From Castor canadensis (lineage: Eukaryota > Chordata > Mammalia > Rodentia > Castoridae), in contig NC_133391.1 in the NCBI RefSeq assembly GCF_047511655.1, positions 132,526,906-132,590,905 of the forward strand: a stretch of DNA of 64,000 bases, written 5' to 3'. Numbering within the stretch: the first letter of the stretch is position 1; every line of letters starts with the position of its first letter. Made by a program: the position numbers and the translations under genes. This document shows positions 10,972-22,832 of the stretch, piece after piece. The notes beneath the pieces are model-generated. The model had not been told where the DNA came from. It saw nothing but the letters and a program-made list of their open reading frames with translations, and did not search any database.

Positions 10972-11482
10972 TACACATATACTTTTATTTTTTTTTTCAT
11001 TTTTCTTTTATTATTCATATGTGCATACAAGGCTTGGTTTATTTCTCCCCCCTGCCCCCACCTCCTCCCTTACCACCCACTCCACCCCCTCCCGCTCCCC
11101 CCCTCAATACCCAGCAGAAACTATTTTGCCCTTATCTCTAATTTTGTTGTAGAGAGAGTATAAGCAGTAATAGGAAGGAACAAGGGGTTTTGCTGGTTGA
11201 GATAAAGATAGCTATACAGGGCATTGACTCACATTGATTTCCTGTGCGTGGGTGTTACCTTCTAGGTTAATTCTTTTTGATCTAACCTTTTCTCTAGTAC
11301 CTGGTCCCCTTTTCCTATTGGCCTCAGTTGCTTTAAGGTATCTGCTTTAGTTTCTCTGCATTAAGGGCAACAAATGCTAGCTAGTTTTTTAGGTGTCTTA
11401 CCTATCCTCACCCCTCCCTTGTGTGCTCTCGCTTTTATCATGTGCTCATAGTCCAATCCCATTGTTTACACATATACTTTTA
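10972..11482 (-). mobile_element. 5'-truncated L1 with 16 bp target duplication
   Basis: The element proper (10988-11466) is flanked by exact copies of 'tacacatatactttta' at 10972-10987 and 11467-11482. On the minus strand it starts near 'gggattggactatgagcaca', runs through the 3' UTR and ends in 'gaataataaaagaaaaatg' plus an A-rich tail. The purine tract, seen as C-rich on plus, lies at 11045-11105. It is the same subfamily as 12250-13214 and 38222-38672. Confidence 0.93.
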
Positions 11483-11491
11483 ATTATTTAT

Positions 11492-11675
11492 TTTTTATGG
11501 TACTGGGGATTGAACCCAGGGTCTTGTACATGCTAGGCAAGTGCTCTACCACTGAGCTAACAGCCTCAGCCCTCTTTTACTTTACTTTGAGACAGGTTGG
11601 CCTTGAACTTGTGATCTTCCTGCCTTAGCCTCATGAATAGCTGGGATTACAGTATGAACCACCAGACCTGGCCAA
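11492..11675 (-). repeat. dimeric ID + B1 SINE
   Basis: Plus-strand order is the tRNA-like unit reversed ('ggtactggggattgaaccca', 'gtgctctaccactgagcta') and then the B1 unit reversed ('gacaggttggccttgaactt', 'tagctgggattacag'). The A tail is on the left. Confidence 0.88.
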
Positions 11676-12233
11676 CATGATTAGAAAAATAAAATAAATA
11701 TTTTCATTCTGAACAACCAAAAATATTGCTCTCTATCAATACATTTACTACTGAAGTGTATATACTTGAGAGTAAGCATAAACTACTTGCTAGGTAATTG
11801 AAAGTGCTAAAGTCCTTGTAGCAGCTTGCTGACCAGAAAAACTCAAGTTGTCAAAAATGTGTTAAACAACAACAACAAGAAGAAACATGAAAAGTCATTG
11901 GGACTTCTTGGGCAATACTTTGTGTACTGACACGAGGTAGTATCTTCCTCCCAATGGGGCCAAGAATGCAAGGAACCAAGTTCATCCCTTCTAGATCATA
12001 GTCCACGTATGAGGAAACTGGGGCAATCCTGCACCTGCCTCATGCACAGGCCTCTTCCCCAAGCCTGACATCCAGAGGGTCAACTGTGCCTCTTAGGGAC
12101 ATTTCCAGGCTCCTGAGCTGGCGAATGCGCGCTATATAGAGCGGATTAGATAACTGAGGTGTCCACATGTGTGCAGAGTCCCTGGAAGTGGGACCTGGCA
12201 AGCAGGCCAGAAACTGGTCTTCTCATGTTCCTT
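11676..12233. other. intergenic, nothing recognised
   Basis: Unassigned sequence with no gene signal. Confidence 0.4.
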
Positions 12234-13230
12234 TAATAAGGTGGGCTTGACATCATTAGCAACACCACCAACAAAAAGTGATGGCGAGGATGAGGGGAAA
12301 AAAGAACCCTCTTACAGTGTTGGTGGGAATGTAAATTAGTACAACCACTCTGGAAAAAAATTTGGAGGCTACTTAAAAAGCTAAACATTGATCTACCATT
12401 TGATCCAGCAATACCACTCTTGGGGATATACCCAAAAGACTGTGAAACAGGTTACTCCAGAGGCACCTGCACACCCATATTTATTGCAGCACTATTCACA
12501 ATAGCCAAGTTATGGAAACAGCCAAGATGCCCCACTACTAATGAATGGATTAAGAAAATGTGGTATTTATACACAATGGAATTTTATGCAGCCATGAAGA
12601 AGAATGAAATGTTATCATTTGCTGGTAAATGGATAGAATTGGAGAACATCATTCTGAGTGAGGTTAGCCAGGCCCAAAATACCAAAAATCATATGTTCTC
12701 CCTCATACATGGACATTAGATCAAGGGCAAACACAACAAGGGGATTGGACTTTGAGCACATGATAAAAGCTTTAGCACACAAGGGAGGGGTGAGGCTAGG
12801 TAAGACACCTAAAAAATTAGTTAGCATTTGTTGCCCTTAACACAGGGAAACTAAAGCAGATACCTTAAAAGCAACTGAGGCCAATAGGAGAAGGGGACCA
12901 GGAACTAGAGAAAAGGTTAGATCAAAAAGAATTAACCTAGAAGGTAACACACACACACAGGAAATCAATGTGAGTCAATGCCCTGTATAGCTATCCTTAT
13001 CTCAACCAGCAAAAACCCTTGTTCCTTCCTATTATTGCTTATACTCTCTCTTCCACAAAATTAGAGATAAGGGCAAAATAGTTTCTGCTGGGTATTGAGG
13101 GGGTAGGGGGGATAGGGAGGGGGTGGCGTGGGTGGTAAGGGAGGGGGTGGGGGCAGGGGGGAGAAATGACCCAAGCCTTGAATGCACATATGAATAATAA
13201 AACAATAAAAAAAATAATAAGGTGGGCTTG
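12234..13230 (+). mobile_element. 5'-truncated L1 with 16 bp target duplication
   Basis: Exact copies of 'taataaggtgggcttg' at 12234-12249 and 13215-13230 flank a 965 bp insert. It encodes the ORF2 C-terminal segment (about 12420-12719, with the recognisable YTMEFYAAMKKNE and FAGKW motifs), then a 3' UTR with 'gtaagacacctaaaaaatt', a G-rich tract at 13098-13164 and the end 'gaataataaaacaataaaa'. Truncation removes most of ORF2, so it cannot move. It was inserted recently enough that the duplication is still perfect. Confidence 0.95.
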
Positions 13231-13332
13231 GACAATGCCAGATTTGAAATCAGCCTTCCAGGTCATCATGAAGATATATTTGCAAAGGTAGGAGGATTAA
13301 ATATGCTATTTATAGCTATGTTGCTTGATTTA

Positions 13333-13825
13333 TAACTTTTAAAAAATTATCATGTTATTGTTATACAGGGGGTTACATTGCGTCATTTACAAAAGTGCTT
13401 ACAATATATGTTAGTTAAATCCAGCCCCTCCATCGTTCTCCTTTATCTCTCCCCAGCCCCATTCCTGGAACACTTTCAACAGGTCCCATTTTTTCCATTT
13501 TCATACATGATTACATACTATTTCCACTATATTCACCCTCTTACACCCTTCACTTATATCCTCCCCTCTTCTACGGTACTGACTCCCAGACAGGACCTAT
13601 TTTACCTTCCTGTTCTCCGTTTTTTGAAAAAAGACATTTCTGTTTATTGAAGATAGCTATATGTAGAGTTTCATTGTGACTTTTTCCACATGTATATGTA
13701 TTATAACCCAAATTAGTTCATCCCCTCAATTTGTCTCCTTTCTACTTTAGTCATCTTCTTATGGTGAGCTCCACAGATTTAAAGATTCTACATTCATTTT
13801 TTATAGAAAGATTTCTAACTTTTAA
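13333..13825 (-). mobile_element. L1 3' end fragment, older subfamily
   Basis: Pyrimidine-rich on plus ('ccagccccattcctgg', 'ccacatgtatatgtattata', 'tttctactttagtcatc'). It matches the 3' arm of the L1 at 44463-45345 closely. A possible 10 bp target duplication, 'taacttttaa', lies at 13333-13342 and 13816-13825. Confidence 0.75.
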
Positions 13826-14499
13826 CTATTTAGACAGATAATATTTAGGCTTTCATTTGGATTCTTACCCTAACTTCCACCAATGTTTGGGACATTCTAA
13901 AAGCAGTAGGTTAGTTTGTCCTCTGAGGAACTCCAAATGTCATCTGAGAGGATCTGTAGGAGAGCACAAATGTGGCCCTCCAGCCTCATGGACAATTTAG
14001 GCGTAGGCCAGTCTTGAATGAGAGCTATAGCTTCCCAATAGGTTCAGTGGTGCCATCCAGACTCAAGTGAATACGTAAAGCAGTGAACCAATGACAAAAG
14101 GCCTAGAATATATCCAGTCCATCAATGGAAGCAATTCTCATTAAAGAATAATTCTCATAGGCCAAGTCCATGGTAAGAATGGACAATAGGAATCCCAAGC
14201 ACTCAGGGCTTGAAGCTTTAAAGATATCAAGAAAAACTGTTTCCAGTACAGCTTTCTACAAAATGAAGTTTCCTGGGCGCCCTGGCTTGGGACTATGCCT
14301 GAGTTTGGGACAGAATCAAAAATAACAATAAATGACAATTCATAGAAAAGGAAATAGAAAGACATTTTACATATATGAAAGACTTCAATTGTGTAATAGT
14401 AAAAAAGCAAATTTAAAGTACATTTTTTCACGTTATCCAAGATAGAGCATTTGATAATATACATCATTAGTTTAGACTGATGACACGAGCAAATGCATG
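13826..14499. other. intergenic, nothing recognised
   Basis: A 149-codon minus frame crosses this region (14141-14590). It shows no recognisable domain, is rich in codons expected of AT-rich DNA, and has no conserved flanks. Confidence 0.45.
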
Positions 14500-15640
14500 C
14501 ATTTGTGGTAGACATGTAAAGTGGGACATCCTTTACGAAGTTGTTTTGGCAGCGTCCATCAAAACGCAAAATGTACCTATTCTTTGACATAGCTTTTTCA
14601 CTGTAAGAAATTCATCAGCGTGGCACACACACAAAACAATTGCACACTGCATATTGTGAGTAGCAGGGGAAGACTGGAAACTATTTGAAAGTTCATCAAC
14701 ACAACCCTGGTTATATAAATTATGCCCATCCATTCAGTGCATGCTATGTGAATTTAAAAAAAAAGGACTGGGCTGAAGGTGTAACTCAGTTGACAGAGCA
14801 CTTAATCAGTAAGCATGAGGCCCTGGTCTGATCCTCAGCACCAAAGGGAAAAAAATTATTTATAACTGCTTAGTATACTCTTCAACATATATTATTGAAA
14901 AAAAGAAGATGGCAAAAGAAAAATAATTGACCTGTGCTCTTTGGCAAAGGTGGACTGAAGGATGTATTGCAGAAAATTTGACCAAAGTCACACGATAGCC
15001 AAAAGCAGTGTGTGATGCTGGTTTGGATCTTGGTGTGGAGAAAAAAAATCACCACAAGGGATAGTATTGGGATAATTGGAAAAATTTTTACTTGGACCAT
15101 ACGTAAGATAACAGTATTGTATCAATGTTAAATTTCCTGAATCTGATCATTGTATGGTGGTTATACAAGAGAATGTCCTTGTTGTTAGGAAATATACAAA
15201 TAAGGATGTAAAGCAAAGATGTCTGGAGCTTACTCTGAAATGGTTGTGTAATAATAATCACAATAATAAGAGTGATAAAAATAAAATAGATGTATATACA
15301 CATATAGGGAGACAGAATACAATTGTGGCAAAATGGTAAACATTGATGAATCTATGTAAATGTATACCAAAATATGTTTTCCTATTTTCCTAACTTCTGA
15401 ATGTGTAAATTTTTTAAAGCAATTTTTTAAAAAGAAGAGGTAAGAAGGGTCTACACTGTACCACTTTTATGGAAAAACACACACATTCCTTCTGGAAGGG
15501 AACAGAAGAAACTGATACAGCAAATTGAACCAGTGGGTGCTTCTGGGCAGGGGAGATGGCTGAGGGCTGGCTGGAAGGGAGACTGGCTGTATTGTGTATC
15601 TAACTGTATTGATGGGTCATACATTGATAAATATTATCTT
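14500..15640 (+). mobile_element. ancient L1 3' end, interrupted
   Basis: Old L1 phrases appear in order: 'cctattctttgacatagc', 'gactggaaactatttgaaag', 'acaaccctggttatataaat', and the late 'cagtgggtgcttctgggcag'. An ID-like SINE at 14763-14857 breaks it. Confidence 0.7.
14763..14857 (+). repeat. ID-like SINE
   Basis: 'ggactgggctgaaggtgtaa', 'ctcagttgacagagcactta' and 'gatcctcagcaccaaaggg' with an A tail. It is inserted in the L1 at 14500-15640. Confidence 0.85.
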
Positions 15641-15899
15641 ATTTTTTTTTAATCTTGGGCATGTATTCTCTATTCAAAATGAGAATGAGACATGACAAGA
15701 GCAAGACAAGTTATTTCATAAGTAGCCACAGCTACAAAAAAACTCATCTTTACTTCCATTGTGTGCACTTCAATGTAATTTTTTTCCTCATTCATTTTAG
15801 GCATTCCCATGCATTCCGATCAATATCAGTCAGTAACATTTAAAAAATGAAAGGCAAAACAAAAAATGCTGCCCTCCAGAGACTAGCACTATTCATATT

Positions 15900-16330
15900 T
15901 TCCTATGTTTCCTTGTAACCTTTTCCCCCCACAGTTTTTAAAAACATAGTTGAGATCATACTTAATATATAATTTTATGATCCACCTCTTTTTTGGCCTA
16001 ACATCACATCACACATTTTCTCATACGTCCTTAAAAATTCTTTTAAAGAAAAATCTTAACAGCTGTATAATGTACCACCCTGTGGATGTCTTACAATTTA
16101 TTCAACCATTCTCTATTGGTGGACATTCAGATTATTTTGCAGGGTTTTTTGTAGTATATCTGCAGTGAGAACAATGACTTAAAATTCTTCATCTGCATTT
16201 TTGTTTATATCCTTAAGACAGATTCCTAGTGGAGAAATTCCTGGGTCATGGGGCACGAACATATTCAAAGACTCCTGAGACATGTGGTCAAATTCCTTTC
16301 CCAAGAGATTGTTCCTGTTGCCTCTCATAG
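15900..16330 (-). mobile_element. ancient L1 fragment
   Basis: Minus-oriented L1 phrases on plus: 'aatttattcaaccattctct', 'attggtggacattcagatta', 'gacagattcctagtggagaa' and 'ttgttcctgttgcctctcat'. Heavily mutated. Confidence 0.65.
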
Positions 16331-16485
16331 TGCCGAGGGCCGAGCCTGAGGTGACAGCCTCACTCCCTATGAGCCAAGCTGGACAGGGACATGGTCCCGC
16401 CCTGCCACAGACCAGCTGTGTGACTCTGAGGAAAGCAAAATTTCAAACAACAGCACTAGTAATGATTTAATAATATGTAAACTTT

Positions 16486-16797
16486 ATTGGTTTTTTTTCT
16501 GGTGGTACTGAAGTTTGAACTCAGAGCCTTGTGCTTGCTAGGCAGGCAGGCATTCTATTGCTTGAGCTTTTTTTTGATTTGGTTATTTTTGTGATAGGGT
16601 CTCACGTTTATTGTGGGGGCAGGCCTGGGCTGAGAGCCTCCTACTTTCACTTCCCATGGAACTAAGATGACAGGTGCACACCACCACACCCACAAACTTT
16701 TTGCCTGGGCAGGCCTCACATTGAAATCCTTCTGATCTCCATCTCATGAGTAGCTGGAATTACAAGCTTGAGTTACCACACCCAACTGTAAACTTTA
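16486..16797 (-). repeat. three-part SINE (B1-B1-tRNA-like)
   Basis: On plus: tRNA-like unit reversed ('ggtggtactgaagtttgaac', 'gccttgtgcttgctaggcag'), then two successive 7SL-like units reversed, ending at 'gagttaccacacccaactg'. Exact 11 bp flanks 'tgtaaacttta' lie at 16486-16496 and 16787-16797, showing that the three units inserted as one element. Confidence 0.88.
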
Positions 16798-16844
16798 CAT
16801 AATTAAAAAAAATCACTTTCACATGTTTGTTTGCTTGTTTAATT

Positions 16845-16955
16845 ATTTTGAACCTCACAACCACCCATGAAAACAAGGCCCAGAAAGGTTAAGTGATTTT
16901 TCCAGAATGACCAGTTGGTAAATGACATGAATTGCACAACTTCTGGCTCATATTT
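16845..16955 (-). repeat. MIR fragment
   Basis: Reverse MIR core: 'aaggcccagaaaggttaagtg', cf. the common 'aggcacagagaggttaagt', then 'ttggtaaatgacatgaattg'. Confidence 0.6.
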
Positions 16956-17429
16956 ACAAGTAACTTCCATCAGCTCACATTGCCTACTTTCCCTTGCCTT
17001 GTAATTGCTCTGAATCTCAAGGTAGGGACAGTCCTCATCTTCCTCTAACTCTACTGTGCCCGCAGGTCACCTGGGAATCTTCTCACAATGCAAGTCCCGA
17101 TCAACAGGTGGAAGCAAGGCCCAAAATTGGACATTTCTACCAGCCTTCCACATGATACATTGCTGTTGGTCTCTGACCCTCACTTTGAATGGCAAGGTAT
17201 AAGACCATCTCTTAAATTCTTTTCAGCAATAATATTGCATATTTCAGGATTTTCACCAAAGACCAAATTATACAATAAATTTAGAAGCCATTTATCATAT
17301 GAAACCCACTATGTTCTAGAATATATTGATCAGGGGATGAAGGTCAATAACTGACCATAGCCTGTTTTCCATAATTTTCTGTCACATTTTCAAATAAAGA
17401 AGCTAAAAAACAAAGCCCTATAGACATCT

Positions 17430-17880
17430 ATGGAAGAAGTTCTTCAAAGTCAAGAAAGCAGATTCCAGGACCAGCCCAGTACTGAGTGTGACGTTTAACT
17501 GGGAAGGCAAGAGCTGTACCCAGAAAAGTTAATGAAGAGTGCTGGGTACATGACTAAGAGTTGGCATGGGAGGGCATTCCAGGCAGGGGACACAGCCTTA
17601 GGAAGTTGAAGGAAATAGGAATGAGTCAGATGTCTTCGGGACAGTGAATAGAATCATTTGGATAGAATGTTTAATTCACGGAGGGAGATAAGATGTGAGT
17701 GCAACTCAGGGCCAGATAGTTATAGCCTGTGGATGCCTGGTTGAGTTTAGACTTTACCTACTGGTATAAAGGCATGTGCCACTGAAGAAAGCTTCGGAGC
17801 AAAGGAGTGATGTGATTAAATGGTGTTAGGAAAATGAGTTTCCAGAGGAACAACTGCAGTGCTAAAGACCAACACCATAT
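17430..17880 (+). repeat. ancient interspersed repeat, family not named
   Basis: Landmarks 'gagggcattccaggcagggg', 'agccttaggaagttgaagg', and later 'ggagcaaaggagtgatgtga' match a widespread mammalian unit also seen at 8532-8900 and 59420-59800. Confidence 0.55.
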
Positions 17881-20189
17881 TTAGGCATGAGAGAACAGCA
17901 AAGGGAATGAAAACGAACAGGCACACATACCAGAACCATTGTGTGTGTATGGGGGTGGGGAGAGTAATAGATTGACTTCCTGGCTAATTGCATGTGGCCA
18001 GTGAAGAAGAATTTAAGATGAGCCCCTGAGGTTTGCAGGCTGCACTGATAGGAAAGTGATGATGACATTAGCAAAGACAGGGACACGAGCAAACAGTGCT
18101 TCCATCCCCTTCCTCCAAATAAACAACAGCTGCTCCAACCAACTTTATACCCGGCGTGGCCTACAGTACCATGATCACAATGGCAGAAGACTCGTTTTGA
18201 TTATTAGTGAGAATTCTGTAAAATTTCGTGTGTAAAGACAGCTGCGCTTACTTTCGATTTTCTAGGAAGGATGGATGCGTAGCGATTTCTGCCTCCCCTT
18301 CTGCCATCGGTCACACAGGTTGCTAAGAGCAGAGATGGAACTTTACATGCTGGGATCAGGGTCGAACTAAGGCTTCTGTGGGGTTCAGAGAGCAGAAAAT
18401 TCTGGCTTTCTGCTCGCTGAGTCTCAGCACAGGCACCTTTGTAACAACATTCATCTACTTCTGGTTCCATCGTGGCTTACTGCACTCCACTAGAAACTTC
18501 CTCACTGGAATCTGAAATTCTTTTACAACTGAGTTCAACTCACAAGTACACTGGCTTCGTTGCCTTACAGAGGCCTGGGTGTCCTCAGAATAGCCCAGTT
18601 ATTCGCAGTGGAGAGCAGACCTTTGTACACCATTGGCAGCCTCTTCTGGGCAGAGCTGTGGGAGCCTGAGAGGAAGAAGTCCAGACATGAGTGTGATTTT
18701 CCCCTGCGCATCAATCTACCCCATTGTCTTTTTCAGTGGTTTGACCTCATGCCACAATTGTAAGGTATTTTGGGAAGTTCTAAGATGTACTCATAGTTCT
18801 TAAAGTAGACACAGAAAATTTTTTAATTAAAATAAAAGCAAAATAGAAATGTATTTTTTAAAAGAAGTCTGGTTTTTTAAAAGCCAAATGCCTTATCAAG
18901 TTCCAACTGGGATAGCTCTGTGTGTGAATTTTTTCTTCTCACTTCTTATCACAGGTAATTAAACAAGAATTTATGGGACACCCACTCTGTTCAGAGCACA
19001 ATCATAGGGCGACCATTGTTCAAAGCTCAAAACAACTTAATTCCATGAACCCAATAAAAGAGTTTGGCATCCCCTTTGTAACAGCCACTATTAATGTAAA
19101 TTGACTGTTTCAATAATAGAATTCAGTGGCATTATAGGGCATGATTTATCATAAATTTAGCGTGGATTATCAAATGAAATGAGAGTATGATATGAAGCTT
19201 CCAAGAAAAGGGTTTCTCCATTCTCTGACCTCACTGGCTTCTGGCAGAGCAGTTTTAGTGGTGGGAGAAAAGTTCCCACCCTGAAAAAACAGATGCGCAG
19301 CATCGTCTGGCATAGCAGAGCTGATAATGAACTCTCAGGATCTTTTTCTCAGTTTCTGTTTGGCCAAAAAACCTGACATTTGTTTCTATTATTCATCTCA
19401 ATCAGTTCTTAAGCCAGGAAGCCTGATACAGGCAAGGAAATTAGTGTGGGTACGGCTTCAATCACAGGCTAGTCTTTGAGAATGGGCAACTGATTGCTTC
19501 AACCACAGTCACACATCAGGAAGAGACCCAACCAAATAAATACCCCATGCTTGCCTAAGAACAAACCCACAGAAGGAAGATAGGGCTCTTCAGGAAACCT
19601 GCTGGATTTCAGTTGTTGCTTGAGGTGTTTGACAAGATTTTTTTTTTTTTTTTTTGACATATACTTTCTTATCTGCGGGACCAGCTGAGATCCTACAATG
19701 TCACTTCATCTTGACATTCCCAAGCAGCACTAAAGCGTAGCTTTTTGGCTGTATCCAAACACAAGCTGAAGTGAAGAATCTTTCTGTATGACTTGGCCCA
19801 AAGAGAAATCTTTTGGTCATTTGGAGCCATTTCTGTTATGTTTCACTTTCAGTAAATGGGGTTAAAAAATGGAAAGAGACTAAACAATTTGTGTTGCTTC
19901 AAGCTTTGCATTTATGGTTCGGGATAGTATCCCAAGTCTCTTCGAGTAGCAGATTCATTAAGTTTTATAGTGTTAAAATATCATTGGACGGCGGTCCAGC
20001 TTTTACTTGTGTTTATAAAGTTAAATCCCTTGGCATCAAACTACAAGTTATTCATTTATATATCCTCAGAAATGTGATGTGAAATGTTCACACCACATGA
20101 ATATAGGCTTAGTTGATATGTTTCCCATCTTGCAGTTAATATTAGTCCATGACAGAAGGCAGCCTCATTACCAATGACAAACTGTATGA
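17881..20189. other. repeat-poor intergenic stretch
   Basis: A 2.3 kb stretch with no SINE, L1 or MIR that I recognise, apart from a T-tract at 19639-19658. Short frames of 60-89 codons are unsupported. It may hold conserved noncoding DNA, which cannot be decided here. Confidence 0.45.
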
Positions 20190-20590
20190 ATTTTTTTATT
20201 GAAATTTTAATTGAGATACCTGTAGATCCTCTTGGTTATGAGAAATCATTTATTAAGATCCTCTTCTAGGCATTTGCCTGGTTTCCCCAACAGTAATAAT
20301 TTTGAAAATTATGGTGTAATATCACAATCAGAATATTGACATTAAAGCAATCCAGTGTTCTTAATTCACATTTCCCCAATCTTACTCTGGTGTGTGTACT
20401 GGGGTGTGTGTGTGTGTGTGTGTGTGCATTTACACAATGTTATCACCTACATGATTTTGTATTTCCACCACACAGTCAAGATATAGTATGGCTTCATCAC
20501 CACAAAGATTCCTGATGTTACCTTTTTGTTACCACACATGCTCCCTGCCAACACCCTAGGCTATATTATTTTCTGGCCTCTCAGTTTTCC
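20190..20590 (-). mobile_element. ancient L1 fragment with internal GT tract
   Basis: Reversed L1M landmarks: 'tattgacattaaagcaatcc', 'ccaccacacagtcaagatat', 'ttcatcaccacaaagattcc'. The GT run at 20402-20428 lies where this L1 class usually has a GT-rich patch. Confidence 0.7.
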
Positions 20591-20702
20591 AGGTAATCTG
20601 GAAAATCAGTTTATAGTGACCAAGGATATAAGATCTGAAATGCCATTGCCTGGGTTTGAATCTTGGTCTGCGGCCAGGCTAGGTAATTTATATACATGAG
20701 CT

Positions 20703-20836
20703 TTTGTTTGTTTGTTTGTAGAAGCCAGGATCTCTCTGTATTGCCCAGGCTGGGCCCAAACTACTCTCTCAAGCGATTCTGCTGCCTCAGCCTGTCAAGT
20801 GGCTAGCACTATAGACACATGCCACCATGTCCATAC
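20703..20836 (-). repeat. B1/monomeric 7SL SINE
   Basis: 'tgtattgcccaggctgggcc', 'caagcgattctgctgcctca' and 'gacacatgccaccatgtcc' are the reverse of a 7SL-derived monomer with tail (gttt)n on the left. Confidence 0.8.
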
Positions 20837-20844
20837 AAGATTTT

Positions 20845-20945
20845 ATTTAATGCTTACAAGAGCCCTGAGAGATAGGTATTCTTGTCCTGTTTTCATATGA
20901 GGCAGTTGAGCCTTAGGGAAATGAAATACAAAAATAGTATTTGCC
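20845..20945 (-). repeat. MIR fragment
   Basis: 'gagccctgagagataggtat', 'gaggcagttgagccttaggg' follow the reverse MIR core. Confidence 0.6.
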
Positions 20946-22029
20946 AGAGTAACATATTAATAGATGCTCAAATAAGATACACAGATATGTGTGACCCCCA
21001 AACCAATTTTTTCCATAATAGCAAACGTATCTATTACAAATGCTCTAGTTAGAGCAGTTAAAGCAAACTCATACTCACTCTTCTATTTGTTGCTTCATAT
21101 ACAAATCATAATTCTCCTTTGTTGACTTATTCCCTGGTTGCTCCTGCCAATAGGGGGTGCTAGGGAACAAGGTACTTTTTCCTTCTCATTGACTTTCTGC
21201 TGTGTCACCCTAAAACAGTTCTTCACCCAGTGACAGTGGCGGGGGTGGGGGGGATCCTTCCAGTAGCCCCAATTGATTACAGTTTATAGGTTGTTCACAT
21301 TCTTAAAACCAGCCTCACTGCAGCCCTCAAGTGATACCAGCACCGTCCAGCCATCTGGCCCCCTCCTTTGAGTCCTAAGGCATCAGACAAACAGCGTCTT
21401 AGCTCTTCCAGTCTATCCATTTCCAAGGCTCTCACTTTTAAGAACCCAGACTCTTCCTTTCATTCCTCCAGACCTAATGGTGATAGTCACTTCATGAAGT
21501 CATCACTTCTGTGACAGTTTGATGTTCTCTTTTTGCCTTCCCAGTTCTCTAGTCCTTGGAAAGCAATTCTTTATATGAATGCTTGCTGTTTAAAATAATT
21601 GGTATGGTTTCTATCTTCTTATTAGGATCTGACTGATATAAATAACTAGATCATAACTTGGAAATTTTTGTAATATTGACCAGTAGTGTGGTAAAAACAT
21701 TCACTCTAGCAAATAGGACCTGTGATCATATTGGGGGAAAAAATTCAAATACTTATAAATAAGGCAATGTCTATTTTTAGGCATTTTCAATGTCTTACTG
21801 GCATTGTCTAAGAGGCCTACTTACATATGAGTGAATGAAATGTACCTATGTTTACCTTACTATTTATTGTGGCTTAGAGCCTATACTGTGAAATTAGGCA
21901 GAAATTTGTAGATTGACATGTGGTGAATTATTTTTCTAGAGTAAGTTATAAATGATTTCTCTTGAATAGAGAAGAGAATCCCAAAGGTTACTGTTACTCT
22001 GTAGGACACTGGATGGTTTGGGGTTTTTT
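20946..22029. other. intergenic, mostly unassigned
   Basis: A faint LTR- or transposon-like end may be present near 21590-21650 ('taggatctgactgatataaa'). A G-rich spot at 21238-21254 is short. No gene. Confidence 0.4.
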
Positions 22030-22559
22030 TTTTCATTAAAAGTCTTCACTTTTTAGAACTTTTATGTTGGCTGATAAATTGAGCATGTGGTACAGACAAT
22101 CTCCATATACCCTGTGTTCTCCTCACTCCCACACCCATAGTTTCCTCTGCTAGTTGCATCTTGCACTAGTGTGGTACATTTTTTATAAATCATGAACCAA
22201 TATCGACACATTTTTATTAACTAACATCCACAATTTACATGGGAGGGTTCTTTTTTTTTATTATAGAGTTTTATGGGTTTTAACAAATATATCATGTCAT
22301 GTATCATACAGAATAGTTTCACTGCCCTAAAAACTTCCCTGTGACTCATGAACCTATTTTCTCTACCCTGAATGCCTGGCAACCACTGATCTTTTTATTG
22401 TCATGTCAGTTTTGCCTTTACCAGGATGACATATAGTTGAAATAATAGTATGTGTACTTTTTAGATTGGCTTCTTTTACTTCCACTGAAGATTCTTGCAA
22501 TTCCAGCTACTTGTGAAGCAGAAATTTTAAAGTAAAAAACAAACAAACAAGCAAACAGA

Positions 22560-22660
22560 TTCTTCTGCTTCAGGATGTAGCTCAGTAGTAGAGCACTTGC
22601 CTACCATGCACAAGGCCCTAGATTTGATCCTTTAGAACCTAAATAAAAATGAAAGAAAAA
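22560..22660 (+). repeat. ID-like SINE
   Basis: 'caggatgtagctcagtagta', 'gagcacttgcctaccatgca' and 'caaggccctagatttgatcc' with an A-rich tail. Confidence 0.88.
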
Positions 22661-22717
22661 GGAAGATTCTTTCATCTCCATTTATGGTTTGATAGCTCTT
22701 TTCATAAATACTGTATA

Positions 22718-22800
22718 AACTGGAGACATGGCTCAAGACATGGTAAGAGTTCAAGTGTGAAGACCTGAGTTCAAACCCCAATACCACAAAAAAAAAAAAG
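22718..22800 (+). repeat. tRNA-like SINE unit
   Basis: 'ctggagacatggctcaagac', 'gagttcaaaccccaatacca' and a 12-A tail. Confidence 0.85.
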
Positions 22801-22832
22801 ATGAATCTAGCATACTGAGTGGTTCTCTTTAG

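Noticed and set aside
12420..12719. 99-codon frame with a recognisable protein match
   Set aside because: It is the C-terminal end of L1 ORF2 in a 5'-truncated copy, so it is listed as a mobile element and not as a gene. The same applies to 35393-35626 and the frame at 45558-45848.
14141..14590. 149-codon minus frame
   Set aside because: AT-driven composition, no recognisable domain, and it overlaps an ancient L1 fragment at its start.
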